Program-made: the position numbers and the translations under genes
The notes under the pieces: generated by a model
The model's database searches: none
What the model was told of the DNA's origin: nothing
The model's input: the letters and a program-made list of their open reading frames with translations, nothing else
Source of the DNA: Chitinophagales bacterium
Lineage (GTDB): Bacteria > Bacteroidota > Bacteroidia > Chitinophagales > UBA10324
Direction: 5' to 3'
NCBI GenBank assembly: GCA_019694975.1
Contig: JAIBAY010000002.1
Location: forward strand, 1 to 64,000
Length of the DNA: 64,000 bases
Part shown: one piece after another, positions 57,308 to 64,000 of the stretch
Position numbering within the stretch: position 1 is the first letter of the stretch
How the letters are laid out: each line of letters begins with the position of its first letter

Positions 57308-59665
57308 ATGAAAAAAGTCCTGTCAATATTCATCCTTCTTGTCCTGATTATTTCAACTGCGCATGCCCAGCCGATCACACAAACCCTGCGGGGAACCATT
57401 ACGGCTCAGCATGTGGCAACGCCCTTATCCGATGCAAGCATTATCGTACTCAATACTGATCCGCTGATCGGATCTTATTCGGACGAGCAGGGCAATTTTA
57501 AGCTGGAAAAAGTACCGCTGGGCACCTACAGCATCCACATTTCTTATGTTGGATACAAAGAACTTACGATACCCAACGTAGTAGTGAATGCAGGTAAAGA
57601 AACAGTATTGACCATTGAGATGGAAGAAAACATTATTGAAGGTGAAGAAGTAGTGATAACGGCAGAAGGCCCGCGCGAGAAGCCATTAAATGAAATGTCT
57701 ACGGTGAGTGCCCGTACCTTTTCCGTTGCAGAGACGCAGAAATATGCAGCGGCAGTAAACGATCCTGCACGCATGGCGCTATCTTTTGCCGGTGTTGTAT
57801 CAGCCGATGACGGTAACAACAGGATTGTTATACGTGGCAATTCGCCCGGCGGACTGCAATGGAGAATGGAAGGCATAGATATTCCCAATCCCAATCATTT
57901 TGCAGATGCAGGAAGCTCAGGTGGTGGTATCTCCATACTCAGTTCGCAATTGCTGGCTAACTCCGACTTTATTACAGGTGCATTTGCCGCTGAATATGGA
58001 AATGCTCTATCCGGCGTGTTTGACCTGCGCCTGCGAAAAGGGAACAATGAACAAAAGGAATGGACCCTGAGTGCCGGTGTGCTTGGTATTAATGTTGCGG
58101 CTGAAGGTCCTTTTGCTGCGGGTTACAAAGGGTCATATCTGGTGAACTATCGCTACTCCACTTTAAGCATTCTTGGAAAAGTGGGTGTGCTGCCGGATGA
58201 TTACGTCACCAACTTTCAGGATCTTTCCTACAATATTTACCTGCCTACTAAAAAAGCAGGCTACTTTACATTGTTTGGTTTCGGCGGGCTGAGCGATCAG
58301 AAGAACCAGGCAAAAAAAGATTCTTCAGCCTGGGAATATGACTATCAGAAATACAGCAGCAGGTTCTATTCAAATACCGGCGCGGCAGGTGCAACGCATG
58401 GTTTGCTGATCAGTAAAAAAGCATATCTCAAATCCGCTATGTTGTATTCTTACATAGGCAATGGCTACAAAGAAGAATATTATAACCACGATTACACTAC
58501 CATCACCGATGAGGATCTTGGCTACGCGCAGCAAAAGCTGACGCTGACATCTGTGTTAAATTACAAACTGAATGCGCGCAATGCCCTGCGTACGGGCATC
58601 ATTGTTTCCAACCTGCATTACGATCTGTCGGGGAAATCAGCCAATGATTCCACGCTGGAACTGGAATCAACGATCAACACAGACGGCAATACCTATACAA
58701 TGCAAACGTATGCGCAATGGCAGATTCGGTTATATGAGGCGATCACCATCAATGCCGGATTGCATTACCTGCATTTGTTGCTCAACAATTCAAAATCCAT
58801 TGAACCACGGGCAGCCATCAGCTATCAACCCGGAGACCGGCAAACCATTAGTGTTGCGTATGGCCTGGTGAGTCAATTGCAGCCCATCGGCACTTATTTC
58901 TCGCAGGCAAATACTGAAGGTGTCACCACGCTTCCGAATGAACAGCTCGGGTTCACCAGGGCACATCATTTTGTATTGTCCTATGATTACCTGTTCACGG
59001 CTGATTTACACCTGAAGACTGAATTATACTACCAGTCTCTTTTCGATGTTCCGGTATCCGCAACAGCAAGCAATTCCTTTTCCATGCTGAATTATGCCGG
59101 TGGCGACTATGTAACCGAGGCTTTGGTGAATTCAGGCACCGGGAAAAATTATGGCATGGAGCTGACACTCGAAAAATTCCTGAGCCGTAACTATTATGCA
59201 TTGCTTTCTGCATCAGTTTACCAGTCGAAATATAAAGGCTCCGATGGCATCGAACGTGATACGCGTTACAATGGAAAGTATGCAGGAAGCCTCACGGCAG
59301 GTAAAGATTTTATCTTATCAGGAAAATTCAGGAACCGGGAATTAGGTCTGAACGCGAAGGTGATCTATGCCGGTGGATTTCGATCCACACCGATTGACCT
59401 GGAAGCTTCCCGTGAAAACGGATCAGCAGTGTATCTGGAAGATTTGGCATTTACGGAAAAGATTCCTGATTATTTCCGCGCCGATGCCGGCATCAGTTAT
59501 AAACGCAACAGGACCAAGACAACGAGTACATGGTCACTGGATATTCAGAATGTCACCAACCGGAAAAATGTTTTCAGCGAATATTATGAACCGAAGCAAG
59601 AACGCATCGTCACCATTTACCAGGCGACGCTGATTCCTGTTTTGAATTACAAAATTGAATTTTAA
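57308..59665 (+). CDS. TonB-dependent outer-membrane receptor
   Basis: 785 residues. Signal peptide MKKVLSIFILLVLIISTAHAQ, then a carboxypeptidase regulatory-like domain (about 25-115; YSDEQGNFKLEKVPLGTYSI, ISYVGYKEL), a plug domain (MEGIDIPNPNHF, ITGAFAAEYGNALSGVFDLR) and a 22-stranded barrel to the end (VLNYKIEF). No SusD partner follows, so it is not a standard glycan utilisation pair; iron-siderophore, vitamin or peptide uptake are all possible. It diverges from the 4Fe-4S gene. Confidence 0.93.
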   Translation: MKKVLSIFILLVLIISTAHAQPITQTLRGTITAQHVATPLSDASIIVLNTDPLIGSYSDEQGNFKLEKVPLGTYSIHISYVGYKELTIPNVVVNAGKETVLTIEMEENIIEGEEVVITAEGPREKPLNEMSTVSARTFSVAETQKYAAAVNDPARMALSFAGVVSADDGNNRIVIRGNSPGGLQWRMEGIDIPNPNHFADAGSSGGGISILSSQLLANSDFITGAFAAEYGNALSGVFDLRLRKGNNEQKEWTLSAGVLGINVAAEGPFAAGYKGSYLVNYRYSTLSILGKVGVLPDDYVTNFQDLSYNIYLPTKKAGYFTLFGFGGLSDQKNQAKKDSSAWEYDYQKYSSRFYSNTGAAGATHGLLISKKAYLKSAMLYSYIGNGYKEEYYNHDYTTITDEDLGYAQQKLTLTSVLNYKLNARNALRTGIIVSNLHYDLSGKSANDSTLELESTINTDGNTYTMQTYAQWQIRLYEAITINAGLHYLHLLLNNSKSIEPRAAISYQPGDRQTISVAYGLVSQLQPIGTYFSQANTEGVTTLPNEQLGFTRAHHFVLSYDYLFTADLHLKTELYYQSLFDVPVSATASNSFSMLNYAGGDYVTEALVNSGTGKNYGMELTLEKFLSRNYYALLSASVYQSKYKGSDGIERDTRYNGKYAGSLTAGKDFILSGKFRNRELGLNAKVIYAGGFRSTPIDLEASRENGSAVYLEDLAFTEKIPDYFRADAGISYKRNRTKTTSTWSLDIQNVTNRKNVFSEYYEPKQERIVTIYQATLIPVLNYKIEF

Positions 59666-59811
59666 ACAAACGCGAAGGGATGAAAATCTGTGGTTTAAAC
59701 CGCTTGCTTATTCCGCTACCGCAAATAATACTGCAGCGATAAAATGGCAAAAACATTTTTTACGATTGCTAGCAAAGGTGCGACATGACAAAGCTCACAC
59801 CATTTTCTTTT

Positions 59812-60294
59812 TTAGTATGCAATGCCAAGTTTTCCATAGATGAAATGGAGCAGCCAGACCGGACCGATTAACAGAAACTGTATGTCCTTCAGAAAGGATG
59901 GTTTCTTCCCTTCAATTTTATGACCCCAAAACTGGCCTACCCATGCTGCGGCAAAAATGATTAGGCAGACTGCCCAAAGTGGTAATGCGGTAATCAGTGA
60001 TAACTGATAAATGATGAACAAAAAGAATGAGCCCACGAACAACATACCAACAGCAAGCGAAACAGACAGCCGCAGATAATAAATCATGGCAAGGGTCATA
60101 AAAATAATTGCCCAGTTAAGGGAAACGGGTCCCCAGTTGAGTTGATGAAAAAATGCCGGAGTCGGGATACTCCATAGCAGGCCAAATAAACTTACCATGA
60201 TAGCCGGCACACAAATCCAATGCACTGCCTTATTGGTTGGATGCTGATGGCTTTCGCCATATTCATTCAGTAGTGTCTGAATCTGACTCATCAT
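59812..60294 (-). CDS. DUF962 / Mpo1-like membrane protein
   Basis: 160 residues. The start LLNEYGESHQHPTNKAVHWICVP has the conserved His residues (HxxPxNKxxHxxCVP) of the DUF962/Mpo1 family. Several hydrophobic segments follow, then WVGQFWGHKIEGKKPSF, also conserved. Yeast Mpo1 is an Fe(II)-dependent dioxygenase acting on 2-hydroxy fatty acids; whether that holds here is unknown. Convergent with the TonB receptor gene. The 298 bases upstream, to 60592, contain nothing recognised. Confidence 0.88.
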   Translation of the reverse strand: MMSQIQTLLNEYGESHQHPTNKAVHWICVPAIMVSLFGLLWSIPTPAFFHQLNWGPVSLNWAIIFMTLAMIYYLRLSVSLAVGMLFVGSFFLFIIYQLSLITALPLWAVCLIIFAAAWVGQFWGHKIEGKKPSFLKDIQFLLIGPVWLLHFIYGKLGIAY

Positions 60295-60592
60295 CTGTGG
60301 TTTTAAGGAACGTAAAAATAAAGGTAGTGCATTATTGATGATGCTGATCCAATTGACAAATGAAGTAGTCTTGAAGCGGAACCCTGGTAGATAACTGTGA
60401 TATGCCTGTCAATATTAGCATCGTCATAAACAAATGATGAATAATCGAACCTCCTCCGGAATGATCCATGCTGCACAAATCAATCAGGAACTTACTCAAT
60501 GAAAAGCAAGCCATGCTTCACTGAGCAAACACAGGATGCGTAAAAACCGCATTTTAAAATTCAACAAAATTTCGCAACGGAACAGCTTACTG

Positions 60593-62725
60593 CTACTTTG
60601 CTGTTTTCAGGGATTTAACACCCATGTTCCAGAACATGAATGAATAAATGTCGGTGTCTTCCTCAATCACCTTTGCCACGGGACGTCCGCCGCCATGTCC
60701 GGCCTGCGTATCGATCCTGATCAGGGTTGGTGCCGTTCCGGCCTGTGCAGCCTGCAGCGCTGCAGCATACTTGAAGGAATGGGCGGGCACCACACGGTCA
60801 TCATGATCAGCAGTTGTTATCAGCGTTGCGGGATAACTGGTGCCGGGTTTGATATTATGCAAAGGGGAATACCTGTACAGGTTCCTGAAATTGACGGAAT
60901 CAGTGCTTGCACCGTATTCCACGGCCCAGCCCCAGCCAACGGTAAAAGTATGATAGCGCAGCATATCCATGACACCGACTCCCGGGAAACAAACCTTGAA
61001 AAGATCAGGGCGTTGTGTTTCACAGGCTCCGACCAGTAAACCACCATTTGATCTCCCGATGATGGCCAGTTTTTCACTGGAGGTATATTTTTCTTTAATC
61101 AGGTATTCAGCAGCGGCAATAAAATCATCAAACACATTCTGTTTTTTCAGCAACATGCCGGCCTCATGCCATTGCTCACCATATTCACTCCCGCCGCGAA
61201 TATTGGCCAGCACATAGATGCCTCCGTTTTCCAGCAATACCATCCTGGAAGGATTGAAATCCGGCGTCTTCGCAATATTAAATCCACCATAAGCATAAAG
61301 CAGTGTCGGGTTGTTGCCATCGAGTTTTAATCCCTTCTTATACACGATGAACATCGGAATCTTTGTTCCATCCTTTGAAGGATAAAAGACCTGCCGTGTT
61401 TCATAATCATCCGGGTTAAATTTCACATTTGGTTTTTCATAAACTTCAGACACACCGCTGGCGATATCGTATTTGTAAATGATAGACGGAGCAGTGAAGG
61501 AGGTAAAGGAATAAAACAAGATCTTATCATCTCGTTCTCCTGAAAATCCACTCACGGTTCCATAACCCGGCATCTTTGCTTCCCGCACCAGTTTTCCGGC
61601 CCTGTCGAACTGGTAAATACGTGAAGTGGCATCCTGCAGGTATTCAGCAAACAACTGGCCACCCGCTACAAATACATTTTTCAACAGCATCTGCTTTTCC
61701 GGAATCACATTTTGCCAGGAGTCTGGCGCAGAATTATTCGGATCAACGGAGATTACACGATAATTAGGTGCACCGTTATTTGTGAATACAAGCAGCTTCT
61801 CTCCTTCATTGTCCAGTACGGTGTAGTTATAGCGGAATCCTTCAAACAACTTCTTAAATCCTGCTTCCCTGTTGCGCAGGTCCATGTACCAGATTTCTGA
61901 GCCATCAGTGCCTTCAGCGATATTAATGATCAGAAACTTTTCGTCTTCCGTGGTTTGCGCTCCCATGTAACGAAGCGGATGTTCCTTGTCTGAGTAAACC
62001 AACTCATCCTTACTTTGCGGATCACCCAGTTTATGGTAATAGATCTTCTGAAATTTATTGGCTTGAGAAAGCTCCTCTCCCTTTTCCGGTGCGTCATAAC
62101 GGCTGTAGTAGAAACCATCTTTGTACCATGCTGCACCGGAGAATTTTGTCCACTCAAGCTTGTCAGCAAGTTTTCGCTTCGTGGACACTTCCATTACATA
62201 GATGTTCTGCCAGTCACTGCCGGCTTCTGCCACCGTATAGGCTAAATATTTACGGTCGTTGGAAAAACCAATGAAGTTGACTGCCGAAGTGCCTGCTGCA
62301 TTCAGTGCATTAGGGTCGAGAAAAACCGATGGCTCGCCTGTTAAGCCCTTCCGGTAATAATTGACACTCTGAGGCTGGAGGCCATCGTTCTTTGTAAAAA
62401 AATAATAATCCCCTGCCCTGAATGGTGCCGTTGTTCTCGGGTAATTATAGAGCGATGTAATCCGCGAGCGGATCTGATCGCGATATGGAATCTGCGACAG
62501 ATAATCAAAAGTCACCTTGTTCTGCGCTATTACCCAATCTTTCGTTTCGGGAGCATTGTCATCTTCTAACCAGCGATACGGATCGGAAACCTTAGTACCG
62601 AAGTAATTATCTGAAACATTTCCTTTCCTGGTGACCGGGTACTGCAGCTGAGCTGCTGCCGGGCAGTTTACCAGCAGGTGCTGAATCGAGAGCATGATGA
62701 TTAATGAGAGAACAATTTTTTGCAT
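60593..62725 (-). CDS. Prolyl oligopeptidase (S9A) with signal peptide
   Basis: 710 residues from the ATG at 62725, giving a signal peptide ending near CPAAAQ; the longer frame from TTG 62764 adds nothing signal-like. The N-terminus has YPVTRKG and DPYRWLEDDNAPETKDWV, followed by a seven-bladed propeller, then the hydrolase domain: nucleophile Ser in IIGRSNGGLLVG, Asp in TTADHDDRVVP and His in TQAGHGGGRP. The family cleaves short peptides after proline. Exported, so it acts in the periplasm or outside. It diverges from the RNA methyltransferase gene. Confidence 0.95.
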   Translation of the reverse strand: MQKIVLSLIIMLSIQHLLVNCPAAAQLQYPVTRKGNVSDNYFGTKVSDPYRWLEDDNAPETKDWVIAQNKVTFDYLSQIPYRDQIRSRITSLYNYPRTTAPFRAGDYYFFTKNDGLQPQSVNYYRKGLTGEPSVFLDPNALNAAGTSAVNFIGFSNDRKYLAYTVAEAGSDWQNIYVMEVSTKRKLADKLEWTKFSGAAWYKDGFYYSRYDAPEKGEELSQANKFQKIYYHKLGDPQSKDELVYSDKEHPLRYMGAQTTEDEKFLIINIAEGTDGSEIWYMDLRNREAGFKKLFEGFRYNYTVLDNEGEKLLVFTNNGAPNYRVISVDPNNSAPDSWQNVIPEKQMLLKNVFVAGGQLFAEYLQDATSRIYQFDRAGKLVREAKMPGYGTVSGFSGERDDKILFYSFTSFTAPSIIYKYDIASGVSEVYEKPNVKFNPDDYETRQVFYPSKDGTKIPMFIVYKKGLKLDGNNPTLLYAYGGFNIAKTPDFNPSRMVLLENGGIYVLANIRGGSEYGEQWHEAGMLLKKQNVFDDFIAAAEYLIKEKYTSSEKLAIIGRSNGGLLVGACETQRPDLFKVCFPGVGVMDMLRYHTFTVGWGWAVEYGASTDSVNFRNLYRYSPLHNIKPGTSYPATLITTADHDDRVVPAHSFKYAAALQAAQAGTAPTLIRIDTQAGHGGGRPVAKVIEEDTDIYSFMFWNMGVKSLKTAK

Positions 62726-63140
62726 AGCAGGATTTTGAGGTAAGGAGGCGAAGATAGGTATCAAACTTTAAACAGATATCCATGCATGAAAACTGCCGTT
62801 GCTTTTGTAAAAGATCCTCTAATTATCCATGTTTACCGTTGTACTCAGGTCTTCTTCATTTACGCATTCAATCATACAAGTCTAGTGACACTTTTCAGAA
62901 GACATCATATTGCGAAAATGGAAACCGGTGTAATCTGCTTGGTAAACATTCCCTGATTCTTCTTTTTTATGTACATGCATAACAAAAAGTCTGCGTATCA
63001 ATTCAGCGTAAATAAGCAGCAACAGCATGTTAGCAGTTGCAAGCATGGAAAGTAAATTAATTGAAGTACTGATAGCTTGCTCCGGCGCGTCATATCTCCG
63101 CGATTCCTGATTTTTGCTGAACTAAACTACCTTAGCAGCA
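62726..63140. other. Divergent intergenic region between the prolyl oligopeptidase and RlmL-type genes
   Basis: About 415 bases. A minus-strand TATCTTCG (62756-62749, one mismatch to TAnnTTTG) may serve the peptidase, and a plus-strand GATTTTTG (63109-63116, one mismatch) the methyltransferase. Nothing else was recognised. Confidence 0.4.
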
Positions 63141-64000
63141 ATGCAGGACATTCATCCACTTTTTTCAGAAAGGCGTACTATTCTCATTTCTTCCTCGCCC
63201 TATATCACTACTTACGTGAAACAGGAAGTCGTGACTTTGGGCTTCCAGGTAACAGCAGAAGGCTTCACGACTGTGGAAACGTCAGGAACTTTTGAAGACT
63301 GCATGCTGCTGAACCTTCACTTACGAACGGCTAACCATGTGTATTTCATGGTTGAAAAATTCACGGCAGCTACCATGGATGAGTTGTATAGCCTGGTAAC
63401 GGCCATTGAATGGGAAAAAATTCTCCCTGCCGATGGCTTCTTCAGTGTGCACAATGTGAGCAATCATGAAGAAGCCGGCAATACCATGTTTCTCAACCTG
63501 CGGGTTAAAGATGCCATCGCTGATCGTTTTATGAAGGTGTTGGAGAAACGCCCTGATTCCGGCTCGGGAAAGGAACGGGCAGTACTGTTTATTTTCTGGA
63601 AAGATCATGAAGCATTTCTTTACATCGACACTTCCGGCGAACCGCTGACTAAACATGGCTACCGCAAAATATCTATGAAGGCGCCCCTGCAGGAATCACT
63701 TGCTGCCGCTATGATTATGGCCACGAAATGGAATACGGCCGCCACTTTCATCAATCCAATGTGCGGCAGCGGCACGTTGGCTATTGAAGCCGCTTTGATG
63801 GCCTGCAATAAGTCACCGGGGCTCATTCGATCTAACTACGGATTCATGCATGTCTCAGGTTATGCGCCGTCCGTTTATGATGAACTGCTTGCATCCGCAG
63901 AAAAAAAAGTGCTGCCGGTAACAGGCTGTAAAATAATTGCGAGCGACAAAAGTATCGATGCCCTCGAAGCTGCGCGAAGCAATGCGCAGCTTGCCGGTGT
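63141..64000 (+). CDS. RlmL-type 23S rRNA methyltransferase, 3' part outside window
   Basis: 286 residues are visible from the ATG at 63141; the frame is still open at the right edge. The N-terminal THUMP region (about 20-165) is followed by LTKHGYRKISMKAPLQESLAAAM, where the GYR...APL..E.LAA pattern is typical of RlmL/RlmK-family enzymes, and SAM motif I INPMCGSGTLAIEAA at about 205. RlmL methylates a guanine N2 of 23S rRNA; the precise target here cannot be settled from the fragment. No strong -7 box precedes it. Confidence 0.9.
   Translation, partial: MQDIHPLFSERRTILISSSPYITTYVKQEVVTLGFQVTAEGFTTVETSGTFEDCMLLNLHLRTANHVYFMVEKFTAATMDELYSLVTAIEWEKILPADGFFSVHNVSNHEEAGNTMFLNLRVKDAIADRFMKVLEKRPDSGSGKERAVLFIFWKDHEAFLYIDTSGEPLTKHGYRKISMKAPLQESLAAAMIMATKWNTAATFINPMCGSGTLAIEAALMACNKSPGLIRSNYGFMHVSGYAPSVYDELLASAEKKVLPVTGCKIIASDKSIDALEAARSNAQLAG

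Overview
The window looks like chromosome from a Bacteroidota bacterium, probably of the Chitinophagales/Sphingobacteriales type. Several large secreted proteins end in type IX secretion (T9SS) sorting domains. There is a PorD-type (DUF4835) gene, a lipoprotein TamA homologue (TamL) beside TamB, and a Bacteroidota-style run bamD - rpoZ(Rpb6-like) - coaBC - porD - recN - fabI. Many starts lack a Shine-Dalgarno and instead carry a TAnnTTTG box (the Bacteroidota -7 element) just upstream. No rRNA, tRNA, CRISPR array, prophage or insertion sequence was seen.

Layout. 1-10.7 kb: two large T9SS cargo proteins, each with arrays of MopE-type putative metal-binding repeats plus Ig-like repeats; the first runs off the left edge, the second has an alpha/beta-hydrolase-like N-terminal half. 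11.1-17.4 kb: the housekeeping run bamD to fabI, closed by an 18-bp perfect terminator hairpin. 17.6-22.1 kb (minus): a 1507-residue delta-60/beta-propeller T9SS protein. 22.3-23.7 kb: a non-coding array of five exact 279-bp units, each holding three related palindromes. 23.7-28.9 kb (minus): NarL-type response regulator, TPR histidine kinase and two unrecognised genes, apparently one transcription unit. 29.3-31.9 kb: clpC. 32.4-39.2 kb: STAS protein, RNase Z, LRR lipoprotein, carotenoid-type membrane protein, HExxH secreted protein, sterol-desaturase-family protein, SAM hydrolase family and PhoH. 39.5-42.9 kb: CUB-like T9SS protein, SnoaL-like protein and a broken T9SS cargo remnant. 42.9-48.5 kb: K+-dependent-type membrane pyrophosphatase, prmC, ribD, EamA transporter and YggU. 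48.6-57.2 kb (minus): tamL and tamB, then an FMN reductase and a 4Fe-4S protein. 57.3-64 kb: TonB-dependent receptor, DUF962 protein, prolyl oligopeptidase and the start of an RlmL-type RNA methyltransferase.

How it fits together. Much of the window concerns the cell surface: T9SS cargo (four intact or nearly intact, one decayed), a likely T9SS component (PorD), BamD and TamL/TamB for outer-membrane assembly, and a TonB-dependent receptor. The least explained piece is the 279-bp palindromic array, which lies downstream of the two-component operon and directly upstream of the giant propeller protein. All functional statements rest on motif recognition by eye; no database search was run.
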